In this document: positions 7,613 to 14,999 of the stretch, piece after piece
Layout of the letters: every line of letters starts with the position of its first letter
How positions within the stretch are numbered: the stretch's first letter is position 1
Assembly (NCBI GenBank): GCA_013138675.1
Contig: WTCH01000194.1
Location: 1 to 18,814 of the forward strand
DNA: 18,814 bases
Direction of reading: 5' to 3'
Origin: Woeseiaceae bacterium
GTDB taxonomy: Bacteria > Pseudomonadota > Gammaproteobacteria > Steroidobacterales > Woeseiaceae
Position numbers and translations under genes: made by a program
Notes under the pieces: model-generated
The model's input: the letters and a program-made list of their open reading frames with translations, nothing else
What the model was told of the DNA's origin: nothing
Databases searched by the model: none

Positions 7613-8599
7613 TTGCTTGTCGGGCAAAGAACAGCGTTGTTTGCCGGGCTGTTCGGTATTGCGATCGGCGCGATGGTCTTCGCCCTTTCGTCGGGCAGCG
7701 CGGATATCAGTTTTGGCGATGCCATGCGCGCAGTATTTGGCGAAGCGCCCGAGAACACGCGCGCACTGATCCTGGACCTTCGGCTGCCACGGGCATTGAC
7801 GGCATTCTCTGTCGGCGGTCTGCTCGCTATCGCCGGCGTCCTGATGCAGGTTCTGCTGCGCAATCCACTAGCAGAGCCGTACATCCTGGGCAGTTCCGGT
7901 GGCGCAGCGGTCGCCGCCCTGTTCGCGATGATCCTCGGCTTAAGCAGCATCGTCATTGACATTGCAGCATTTGGCGGCGCAATGGCGGCGACGCTGCTGG
8001 TGTTCTCGATTGCGCATGGAACCGGAAGTTGGGCGCCAGCGCGTCTGCTGCTGACCGGCGTTGTTCTTGCTGCCGGATTCAGCGCTGCTACAACCCTGTT
8101 GCTCGCCCTAAGCCCGGAACAGAACCTGCGTGGCATGCTGTTCTGGCTGATGGGTGACCTGAGTTTTGCCTATGAGCCCGGGCGCGTGTTTTGGTTGATG
8201 CTTGTGCTGGCTGCGGGCGCCACCTTATCGGCCAGGCATCTGAACGTTCTCTCGCGCGGCGAACTCCAGGCCGCGATCGCAGGCATGCCCGTAACCGGCT
8301 TTCGCTACATCATATTTGCCGCAGCCTCGCTCGCGACCGCGCTGTCGGTCACGACGGTAGGCGTAATCGGCTTTATCGGGCTGGTCGTGCCGCACCTCGT
8401 TCGTCTTGTGGCCGGCAGTGACCACCGCATCGTCGTTCCGGCTTCCGCATTGGCAGGTGGCAGTTTGCTCGTCATCGCAGATACCCTGGCCCGAACGATC
8501 ATGGCGCCACGGCAACTGCCAGTAGGCGCATTGACAGCCGCGATCGGTGTGCCGTTGTTTTTGATTCTGATGAGTCGCAGCCAGACTCGGGACCGCTAA
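7613..8599 (+). CDS. FecCD/BtuC-type ABC transporter permease
   Basis: This is the membrane subunit of a type II ABC importer for iron-siderophore, haem or cobalamin. The 328 residues are almost wholly hydrophobic with about nine to ten membrane segments. Family motifs are in order: LDLRLPRALTAF (about 55-65), the NPLAEPYILGSSGGA segment (84-98), SRGELQAAIAG (about 215-224), and the coupling-loop sequence GFIGLVVPHLVRL (253-265) that contacts the ATPase. The C-terminus has the usual RQLPVGALTAAIGVPLFLIL. Translation starts at TTG 7613 with GAGGGGG a few nt upstream. NPLAEP is shared by BtuC and siderophore permeases, so substrate cannot be fixed. No ATPase or matching binding-protein gene lies nearby, and no cobalamin riboswitch is visible in the 139-nt upstream region. 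A ykgJ-type gene follows after 4 nt. Confidence 0.93.
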   Translation: MLVGQRTALFAGLFGIAIGAMVFALSSGSADISFGDAMRAVFGEAPENTRALILDLRLPRALTAFSVGGLLAIAGVLMQVLLRNPLAEPYILGSSGGAAVAALFAMILGLSSIVIDIAAFGGAMAATLLVFSIAHGTGSWAPARLLLTGVVLAAGFSAATTLLLALSPEQNLRGMLFWLMGDLSFAYEPGRVFWLMLVLAAGATLSARHLNVLSRGELQAAIAGMPVTGFRYIIFAAASLATALSVTTVGVIGFIGLVVPHLVRLVAGSDHRIVVPASALAGGSLLVIADTLARTIMAPRQLPVGALTAAIGVPLFLILMSRSQTRDR

Positions 8600-8603
8600 T
8601 TGT

Positions 8604-8990
8604 ATGAAAGCCTGCAATCAGTGTGGCAAATGCTGTATTCATTACAGTGACGGCGGCCTGTCGGCAACAAGTAGCGAGATTGACTGGTGGGAAATTCACC
8701 GACCGGACATTTTCGAGTATGTTCGCGATGGCGAAATCTGGGTAAGCCCAGTCACAGGCAAACCGCTGACGAAATGCCCGTGGTTGGAAAAAGTGCCCGA
8801 CCAGGAAAAGTATACTTGCGGCATCTATCACGACCGTCCGGACGACTGTAAACACTACCCGGTCGATATCGACCAGATGATTCGCGACGCGTGTGAAATG
8901 CTCGAGCCGCGTGACCTCGTCAATCCGAAAAAGGCACAGCAAACGCTTGACCTCCTTATGTCGGACAGCCGCCCGCCAGTGTCCAGGTAA
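8604..8990 (+). CDS. YkgJ-family cysteine-cluster protein
   Basis: A 128-residue cytoplasmic protein with the family pattern of conserved cysteines: C4-x2-C7-x2-C10-C11 in MKACNQCGKCC, then KCPWLE and YTCGIYHDRPDDCKHYP. These cysteines are believed to bind zinc or an Fe-S cluster; the biochemical role of the family is not established. The N-terminal Met sits directly before the first cysteine motif, so the ATG at 8604 is secure. The gene follows the permease stop by 4 nt, implying translational coupling. It ends 12 nt before the convergent stop of the binding-protein gene. An association with metal uptake is suggested by position only. Confidence 0.88.
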   Translation: MKACNQCGKCCIHYSDGGLSATSSEIDWWEIHRPDIFEYVRDGEIWVSPVTGKPLTKCPWLEKVPDQEKYTCGIYHDRPDDCKHYPVDIDQMIRDACEMLEPRDLVNPKKAQQTLDLLMSDSRPPVSR

Positions 8991-9016
8991 GCACCCGGAG
9001 AATCAGTCGTACCTGG
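8983..9016. repeat. Inverted repeat across convergent stops, possible weak terminator
   Basis: CCAGGTA at 8983-8989 and TACCTGG at 9010-9016 are perfect 7-bp arms around a 20-nt loop. They span the end of the ykgJ-type gene and the end of the binding-protein gene. No T tract follows on either strand, so it is not a classical intrinsic terminator. It could act as a bidirectional 3'-end hairpin. Confidence 0.3.
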
Positions 9017-9938
9017 CCCGTTCGGCCAGTTTGACCGCGTCTTCGTAATGCCAGGCCACGACACTGACATTCTCCCGGTTCACGGACGGGTCGCCCGCGC
9101 TGTCAGCAATCTCGGAATCTGCGAGCAACCACTCTATGAGCTTGGTCGCGCCGTCAGGATTGTGCGCATGTCGCGCGATGCCAACCGCCTCGACATCGGC
9201 GTACCAGGTCGCGGGCACAATTGCCTCAAGATCTGTAGTCGCGATATCAAGTGCTGTGTTTGAGACGATGCCGATACCGCAGGCCCCACTCTCAATTGCC
9301 CTGATCAGCTGTGCTTCGTCGTCAAACGGCGGTGCCGCGAGATTCTTGATCCAACCTCGTACGACAAGTTCTGCCGGTCGAACGCCGAGTTCGCTAACCA
9401 TCGTCGCAATGACCGTTCGGTTCACGGATATTGCGGACGAAGACAGGCACAGCGTTCCCGAGAATTGTGCTTCCGCGAGCGCGCCAACATCAGGCACTTC
9501 GTCGGCATGCAGGCCGGCAAGATTGTGCACGATTACGGCTGATCGGACTTGCGTTCCAAACCACAAATCATCCGGATCCCGGGCCCACGCTGGCACCTGC
9601 TTCCGAGCCGGCTCCGAAAAGAGCGGCCGCAGCGCGCTCTCGTCAGCGGCTCGCCATGCATCGACGACGGATCGGGTCACTAGCACGTCTGCCGGCGGCG
9701 ATATTTTGTTCCTGATCATGTCATCGACAATGCCGGTCGCTGCGCCCCGACGAACGATAACCAGAACACCGGTTTTTTCGGTGTACCGTTCAGCTGCATC
9801 GACGAGCGCTGCGTCGTCTTCGAAAGCTGCGTAGACAACGACAGGCTCTTTTCTGACCTCAGTCGACTCCGGTTCGGGTGATTGCCCGCAACCGGCGCAA
9901 AACACCGCGAACAAAGCCAGAATCAGGATTCGCAGCAT
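9003..9938 (-). CDS. FbpA-like ABC substrate-binding lipoprotein lacking the Tyr dyad
   Basis: A 311-residue periplasmic binding protein of the ferric-iron (FbpA/FutA) group. The N-terminus is a signal peptide ending FCAGC (Cys17 probably lipidated, although Cys at -3 is unusual), followed by a Pro/Glu linker. Fold motifs are present: VVVYAAFEDD (beta 1), TEKTGVLVIVRRGA, SPPADVLVTRSV (80-91), GTQVRSAVIVHN, and GACGIGIVSNTALD (218-231). In iron-binding members the last motif reads N-x-Y-Y, supplying two tyrosine ligands; here N227 is followed by T228, A229 and L230. Ferric binding is therefore doubtful. The ATG lies 2 nt after the stop of the GGDEF gene (TGATCATG), implying coupling. No permease or ATPase of the matching type is adjacent. 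A sensory role with the cyclase is a possible but unproven alternative. Confidence 0.85.
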   Translation of the reverse strand: MLRILILALFAVFCAGCGQSPEPESTEVRKEPVVVYAAFEDDAALVDAAERYTEKTGVLVIVRRGAATGIVDDMIRNKISPPADVLVTRSVVDAWRAADESALRPLFSEPARKQVPAWARDPDDLWFGTQVRSAVIVHNLAGLHADEVPDVGALAEAQFSGTLCLSSSAISVNRTVIATMVSELGVRPAELVVRGWIKNLAAPPFDDEAQLIRAIESGACGIGIVSNTALDIATTDLEAIVPATWYADVEAVGIARHAHNPDGATKLIEWLLADSEIADSAGDPSVNRENVSVVAWHYEDAVKLAERARYD

Positions 9939-9940
9939 GA

Positions 9941-11047
9941 TCAGCCCTCGTCCACTGCGACCTGGTCGCGGCCGTCCGACTTTGCGCGATACAGCGCTAC
10001 GTCGGCGCGAGCGATCAGAGACTCGCCGATGGTCTTAAGGTCATCGACATCGGCATCGGCATCGGGTGTAACGCCCGCAATACCGATGGAAGCCGTTATC
10101 GCCTGCTGCTCGCCGCCCGGCAGTTGATAGGGCGCCGCAGCAATAGCCTTTCGAATGCGCTCAGCGAGTTTTACGCCGGAGGAAATTTCGGTGTCGGGAA
10201 GCAACACAATAAATTCTTCGCCACCGTAGCGGGTCGCAATATCACTGGCACGAACCTGCGCGTCGATGCGGTTTGCCAATTCCTGCAACACAGCATCGCC
10301 TGCCGCATGACCAAAAGAGTCGTTGATCTTCTTGAAATGATCCACGTCGAGCATCAGGCAAACGACGTGATGACGATCGCGCCGCGCTCTCGCAAGTTCC
10401 TCATTCAGACGCACCTGCAGGTAGCGGCGGTTGTGCCAACCGGTGAGAACGTCGGTGAAACCGCTGCGCAGCAGGCGCGCGCGATTCACTGTGTTGTCGA
10501 CGCAATAGGATGCGATCACACCGAGATGAGCGAGGAAATCCGTCGCGTGCGCGCGCGTGTATCGTTTTGCATCGCGGCTACCGAGATTGATGCTGCCGAT
10601 CAGCTCCCTGCGATGCGTCAACGGAATCATTGCCACACTGGCAAGATCTCTGGACTGCGGAAAAATGAGTTGATGATCACAGGTCGCGAATGCGCCGAGC
10701 CAGGGCTGGCGCAGCGCGACATACTGCGGTGCGAGGCCGGTCAGAGATTCCACCATCAACAAGCCATCGAAGCCCTCGACAGGCGTTCCGGCTGCCAGCA
10801 ACAAATGGCGCACATCGTGGTCGGGGTCGCAGAGGACAATTGAGACGTGGTCGAGGCTGTGGCTCGAACGCAGCCCGTCAGTCAGCTCGTGAATCAGGGT
10901 TTGCAGGTCATCGGCATGCAACAACCTGAGTTCCCGCTGCTGCGTACGATGCATCTTGGCATCATTGCGGGCGACCTCGGCTTTGAGTGCATCGAGTTCC
11001 CTCTCGGCCGCCACCAGGCGGGTGTTGAGATCATCTGCGGTTTCCAT
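9941..11047 (-). CDS. Diguanylate cyclase with N-terminal DUF484-like GAF domain
   Basis: Predicted to make cyclic di-GMP from two GTP in the cytoplasm. Residues about 5-40 form a coiled coil (LNTRLVAAERELDALKAEVA), and 45-185 look like a DUF484/GAF sensor domain (SLDHVSIVLCD, SVAMIPLTHRRELIGSINLGS). The GGDEF domain occupies about 195-360: FTDVLTGWHNRRYL, LMLDVDHFKKINDSFGH, and the active-site GGEEF at 275-279. An RASD product-inhibition site (266-269) sits exactly five residues before GGEEF, so feedback inhibition is expected. All catalytic residues appear intact. There are no membrane segments or EAL domain. The start is ATG at 11047 with a clear AGGAGA ribosome-binding site. It lies 27 nt after tyrA and 2 nt before the binding-protein gene. 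The ligand of the sensor domain is unknown. Confidence 0.93.
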   Translation of the reverse strand: METADDLNTRLVAAERELDALKAEVARNDAKMHRTQQRELRLLHADDLQTLIHELTDGLRSSHSLDHVSIVLCDPDHDVRHLLLAAGTPVEGFDGLLMVESLTGLAPQYVALRQPWLGAFATCDHQLIFPQSRDLASVAMIPLTHRRELIGSINLGSRDAKRYTRAHATDFLAHLGVIASYCVDNTVNRARLLRSGFTDVLTGWHNRRYLQVRLNEELARARRDRHHVVCLMLDVDHFKKINDSFGHAAGDAVLQELANRIDAQVRASDIATRYGGEEFIVLLPDTEISSGVKLAERIRKAIAAAPYQLPGGEQQAITASIGIAGVTPDADADVDDLKTIGESLIARADVALYRAKSDGRDQVAVDEG

Positions 11048-11074
11048 GCTCGCATCTCTCCTGTCGTTGTTGCT

Positions 11075-12160
11075 TTAGCCGCGCAAAGCCATGTACTGGC
11101 GACCTTTCTCCATGAGTTCGATAAAACTTTCTTTGTCGCCGCTTGCGACACTTTCGCGAATCCGGTTCGCTGCGTCGCAAAGGGCATCAAGTGGTCCAAG
11201 TCCGAATCTGTTCAGGTTCTGAATCTCAAAATACAGGTTCGGATTGTCCTGCGCGACCGCTGCCGACACGAGCAGCTGCGAATCGAATGTTGTCGACGAC
11301 AGTTGCGCGAGTTTTGGTGCCGCCTCACCACTCTCGGCCAGTGCCGTGAAAAACGCGATGTTCAGAGCGTGCGACAAACCGAGCACATACGCGATCAGGC
11401 GGTCATGATCATCGAGTCCCATATCAAGCTGATCAACCATAGTTGAGCTGAACAGATCTTTCGCCGCCTGCGTTGCCTCGGGCACGCCGGCATCGCAAAA
11501 AATAAGGTGGTGACCCGAAAGTAACCGGGTTTCCGGCCCGTACATTGGATGCAGTGAAGTAACGCGGCAACCGGCACTCCGCAGCTCTGTCAGTCCATCG
11601 ATGAGTGGTGTCTTGAGTGAGCCAATGTCGAACACGAGACCCGCCGGCTTGAGAACCGCCAGCTGCGCGAGGATTCGGCCCGAAACGGCGAGCGGCGCAG
11701 CGACAACGATTACCTCGTAGTCGACACCGGCGTCGGTCCAGCTGTTGAACCGACCCGGTCCGTTATCGACGCTGCTATCGGCAATCGTCGTATCGAAACC
11801 CTGGGATGCGAAGAAGTCGACAAACCAGCCGCCCATTTTGCCGGCACCACCGATGATAAGTACGCGTTGACCGTCCCCTTTGCCCTCGGCAATGACGCGT
11901 TCGCGCTCCTGACTTGCCAGCGAGGAGCGAATCAGCTTTCGCAGCACGTCTTCAGCCAGCTCCGGGTCGATACCGAGTTTCTCCGCCTGGGCGCGGCCCA
12001 TGTCGAGCACATCTTTTTCCCGGGCATAATCGCGCGTACCCGTGCCAGTGGACTGCTTATTGCGGCCTATGCCGCTGACCAGGCGCTGACGTTCGGCGAT
12101 CAGGTCGACGATTTGCCGGTCGACGGCAGTCAATTCTTTGCGCAGGTCGTCAAGACTCAT
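11075..12160 (-). CDS. tyrA: Bifunctional chorismate mutase/prephenate dehydrogenase
   Basis: The T-protein converts chorismate to prephenate and then, with NAD, to 4-hydroxyphenylpyruvate on the tyrosine pathway. Residues 1-90 are an AroQ-type chorismate mutase (LRKELTAVDRQIVDLIAERQ, RDYAREKDVL). The dehydrogenase follows with the nucleotide-binding loop VLIIGGAGKMGGWF (100-113), VAAPLAVSG, FDIGSLKTP, the SLHPMYGPE segment with the catalytic His204, and GLSHALNIAF. The 361-residue length is close to the enteric enzyme. No ACT domain is evident, as in E. coli TyrA. The start is ATG at 12160; the upstream sequence is AT-rich with no clear Shine-Dalgarno sequence. It is first in a run with a diguanylate cyclase and a binding lipoprotein and is transcribed away from the formaldehyde dehydrogenase gene. 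Confidence 0.97.
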   Translation of the reverse strand: MSLDDLRKELTAVDRQIVDLIAERQRLVSGIGRNKQSTGTGTRDYAREKDVLDMGRAQAEKLGIDPELAEDVLRKLIRSSLASQERERVIAEGKGDGQRVLIIGGAGKMGGWFVDFFASQGFDTTIADSSVDNGPGRFNSWTDAGVDYEVIVVAAPLAVSGRILAQLAVLKPAGLVFDIGSLKTPLIDGLTELRSAGCRVTSLHPMYGPETRLLSGHHLIFCDAGVPEATQAAKDLFSSTMVDQLDMGLDDHDRLIAYVLGLSHALNIAFFTALAESGEAAPKLAQLSSTTFDSQLLVSAAVAQDNPNLYFEIQNLNRFGLGPLDALCDAANRIRESVASGDKESFIELMEKGRQYMALRG

Positions 12161-12305
12161 ATTTATTGATTCGGCTGAGGGTTGGTAAAGAACTCCGTTT
12201 TACAGGAGACAAGCGACGCTCGGCAAGCGACATCGCGTTGTCGACAGGCCGGCAATCGTGAGAATATCGCCCTCCGGAACGTAAACACAGTGGAGCCAGA
12301 CAACA
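12161..12305. other. Divergent intergenic region tyrA / formaldehyde dehydrogenase
   Basis: This 145-nt spacer must hold both promoters, but neither is convincing by eye. Forward candidate: TTGTCG (12238-12243) and GAATAT (12262-12267), 18-nt spacer, weak -10. Two copies of AAGCGAC lie at 12211-12217 and 12225-12231, 14 nt apart, and could be a regulator half-site pair. No riboswitch or attenuator (for example a Tyr-rich leader peptide) was found ahead of tyrA. Confidence 0.3.
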
Positions 12306-13415
12306 ATGAAGACACGCGCTGCAGTCGCCTGGGAAGCGGGCAAACCACTCGAGATCGAGATGATTGACCTGGACGGGCCGAAGGCCGGCGAAGTACTGCT
12401 TCGAAACGTTGCGACAGGTGTGTGTCACACGGACGCGTTTACCCTGTCCGGCGAGGATCCTGAAGGGATATTTCCGGCCGTCCTGGGGCATGAAGGTGGT
12501 GCCATTGTCGAAGAAATCGGCGAAGGCGTGGCGTCTGTGAAGGTCGGTGACCATGTCATCCCGCTGTACACACCTGAGTGTGGTGAGTGCAACTTCTGTA
12601 CGTCCGGCAAGACCAACCTGTGTCAGAAAATCCGTGTTACTCAAGGCCAGGGCCTGATGCCCGACGGCACGTCTCGATTCTCGGCCAACGGCAAGTCAGT
12701 CTACCATTACATGGGTACCTCGACGTTCAGCGAGTACACCGTGCTACCTGAGATTTCGGTCGCGAAGATACGCGAGGAAGCGCCTCTCGAGAAAGTTTGC
12801 TTGCTCGGTTGCGGCATTACGACGGGCATCGGCGCGGTCCTGAACACGGCCAAGGTCGAGCCTGGCGCATCGGTGGCGGTATTCGGTCTGGGCGGAGTCG
12901 GTCTGAGCGCCATCCAGGGCGCGGTCATGGCGAAGGCCGGCCGCATCATCGCCGTCGACATCAATGCAGACAAGTTTGAACTGGCAAAACAGTTCGGTGC
13001 GACCGACACGGTCAACCCGAAAGATCACTCGGCGCCCATCCAGGAGGTCATCGTCGACATGACCGACGGCGGCGTGGATTACTCGTTCGAGTGCGTGGGC
13101 AATGTCACGCTTATGCGTGCTGCACTCGAGTGTTGCCACAAGGGATGGGGTGAGTCGGTCATCGTTGGCGTCGCCGGCGCCGGCCAGGAAATTTCGACAC
13201 GACCGTTCCAGCTTGTGACGGGTCGCGTATGGCGCGGTACAGCTTTCGGCGGCTGCAAAGGCCGCTCGCAACTGCCCGGCATGGTTGACCAGTACATGGA
13301 TGGCGACATCAAGATCGATGAATTCATCACCTACACGATGCCACTCGAAGACATCAACAAGGCCTTCGACCTGATGCACGAAGGTAAGAGCATTCGATCG
13401 GTCATTCACTATTAG
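12306..13415 (+). CDS. frmA: S-(hydroxymethyl)glutathione dehydrogenase (class III alcohol dehydrogenase)
   Basis: Oxidises S-hydroxymethylglutathione, formed from formaldehyde and glutathione, to S-formylglutathione with NAD; it can also reduce S-nitrosoglutathione. The 369-residue length is standard. Catalytic zinc ligands are Cys40 (GVCHTDAFTLSG), His62 (GHEGGAIVEEIGEGV) and Cys169 (LLGCGITTGIGAV). Structural zinc ligands are Cys92, Cys95, Cys98 and Cys106. The NAD-binding GLGGVGLSA is at 194-202 with Asp218 at the end of beta 2. The start is ATG at 12306, preceded by GTGGAGCC at moderate distance. The usual partner, S-formylglutathione hydrolase, is not adjacent. Instead a GGT-like gene follows in the same frame after 30 nt. 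The name adhC is used for the same gene in many genomes. Confidence 0.97.
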   Translation: MKTRAAVAWEAGKPLEIEMIDLDGPKAGEVLLRNVATGVCHTDAFTLSGEDPEGIFPAVLGHEGGAIVEEIGEGVASVKVGDHVIPLYTPECGECNFCTSGKTNLCQKIRVTQGQGLMPDGTSRFSANGKSVYHYMGTSTFSEYTVLPEISVAKIREEAPLEKVCLLGCGITTGIGAVLNTAKVEPGASVAVFGLGGVGLSAIQGAVMAKAGRIIAVDINADKFELAKQFGATDTVNPKDHSAPIQEVIVDMTDGGVDYSFECVGNVTLMRAALECCHKGWGESVIVGVAGAGQEISTRPFQLVTGRVWRGTAFGGCKGRSQLPGMVDQYMDGDIKIDEFITYTMPLEDINKAFDLMHEGKSIRSVIHY

Positions 13416-13445
13416 CCATCATTTCTATGGCGACAGGCCCCGCCA

Positions 13446-14972
13446 GTGACTAAGGTCGCCGTCGCGACGACGTCGCAGCTTGCTGCCGATGGCGCCAATG
13501 AAGTTGCCAAACTCGGCGGCAATGCGGTCGACTGTGCGCTCGCGGCGGCTCTCTTCACGATGAATACCGAACCGGGTGTCTGTGCGCTGGCGGGCAGCGC
13601 ATTCATCACGGTGTGGCAGCCAGATGGTGATCCGGTTACGATCGACGGCAATGTCGCAGTTCCCGGTATGGGGCTACCGGCCGGAGATCGCGGCCACGCC
13701 ATCAGTGAAGTAACGCTCAAGTATGGCGGTGGCATCACCACGCTGGCCGGCCCGGGTTCCGTAGCCGTGCCTGGCTCGCTGGCCGCTATCGAGAAGGCAT
13801 GGCAGCGTTTCGGAAATGCACGATGGGCAGATCTTTTCTTGCCGACCATTGCGGCGACTCGAGACGGCTTCCCGCTGTCGTCGGCATGTCATTACTACCT
13901 CGGTTATGCGGGCAAGGAAATATTTGATCGCAGTGACGACGGCTATGCCGCCCTGCACTCCGACGACGGCACTTTGCACGCAGTAGGCCATCCGGTCGTG
14001 GTGCCGCACCTGGCCGACACCTTGTCGGCCATCGCCGAAGACGGCGCGCGCATTTTTTACGAGGGCGAGTTGGCACAGAAAATTTCCACGCACGTTCGGG
14101 ACGCTGGTGGCGCCCTGACGATGCAGGATCTGGGCGACTTCGAGGCCATCGAACGCCCGTCATTGACCGTGGATATCAATGACTGGACGATCGCCAGCAA
14201 TCCCCCGCCCGCGGTCGGCGGTGCAACGCTTGCTGCGATGCTGCTGGCCTGTTCAGACCTGTCCCAGGAGAACTGGACCGCTGACGCACTGGCGCGGCTA
14301 ATCGAGGTGCAACGCGCGACACTCGATTTTCGCAAACGGCGCCTCGACCTTGCCGATGACGTTGGTCCGGAAGCGGCGCGCCTGCTCCAATCCGCGGCCA
14401 ACGGACAGCTGGTGAGCAAATGGGCGTCGGCATCGACGGTGCACACATCGGCGGTCGACGAGAACGGCGTAGCCTGCGCGGTGACAGCCTCGTCAGGATA
14501 TGGGTCCGGTGAAATGCCGCACGGCACGGGCTTGTGGCTCAATAATTGTCTTGGCGAACTCGAACTCAATCGCCGCGGTCTTGATGCCGGGCCACCGGGA
14601 ATCCGCTTGCCATCAAACATGGCGCCGAGCATCGCCCGTCGCAGCGGGCGGGTTCTGGCAGCCGGGTCTCCCGGGGCAGATCGCATCACGACAGCTTTGC
14701 ATCAGTTTCTCGTCAATATCCTGCAGATGGGCATGTCGCTCGAGGACGCGATCGCCCACCCGCGGATTCACGTCGATACGAGTGGCGAGAGTGAGAGACT
14801 GATGGCGGAACCCGGACTCGACCTCCCGGACATCGACATGCCCGTCAACGTAATGCCGGACCTGAATATGTACTTCGGTGGAATTGGTGCGACACTTGTC
14901 GACCGGGAAAAAGGCTTCCAGGTTGCTTCAGACCCGCGGCGCGACGGCGGTACGCGGATTTGCAGCGCGTGA
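13446..14972 (+). CDS. Gamma-glutamyltransferase-like Ntn hydrolase, no signal peptide
   Basis: A 508-residue protein with the GGT fold. It has GGNAVDCALAAALFT near the N-terminus, AVPGSLAAIEKAWQRFG, LPTIAATRDGFPLS, the self-cleavage/nucleophile motif STVHTSAVDENG (nucleophile probably Thr331), YGSGEMPHGTGLWLNN, GSPGADRITTAL and SDPRRDGGTRI at the end. Compared with E. coli GGT, the gamma-glutamyl-binding residues differ: Arg114 aligns with Asn69, Asn411 falls in a shortened loop, Gln430 is Cys368, Asp433 is Glu371 and Ser463 is Asn391. No signal peptide is present, so the protein is probably cytoplasmic, whereas classic GGT is periplasmic. Self-processing into two chains is expected, but the substrate may not be glutathione. 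The start is GTG at 13446; no other in-frame start exists after the frmA stop. Similar proteins include oxamate amidohydrolase-like enzymes. Confidence 0.88.
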   Translation: MTKVAVATTSQLAADGANEVAKLGGNAVDCALAAALFTMNTEPGVCALAGSAFITVWQPDGDPVTIDGNVAVPGMGLPAGDRGHAISEVTLKYGGGITTLAGPGSVAVPGSLAAIEKAWQRFGNARWADLFLPTIAATRDGFPLSSACHYYLGYAGKEIFDRSDDGYAALHSDDGTLHAVGHPVVVPHLADTLSAIAEDGARIFYEGELAQKISTHVRDAGGALTMQDLGDFEAIERPSLTVDINDWTIASNPPPAVGGATLAAMLLACSDLSQENWTADALARLIEVQRATLDFRKRRLDLADDVGPEAARLLQSAANGQLVSKWASASTVHTSAVDENGVACAVTASSGYGSGEMPHGTGLWLNNCLGELELNRRGLDAGPPGIRLPSNMAPSIARRSGRVLAAGSPGADRITTALHQFLVNILQMGMSLEDAIAHPRIHVDTSGESERLMAEPGLDLPDIDMPVNVMPDLNMYFGGIGATLVDREKGFQVASDPRRDGGTRICSA

Positions 14973-14999
14973 TGCCCTGACAAGATTTGTGGAGAAATT

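Noticed and set aside
12161..12305. Tyr-rich leader peptide or TyrR boxes before tyrA
   Set aside because: No such open frame or TGTAAA-N6-TTTACA type box with both arms was found.
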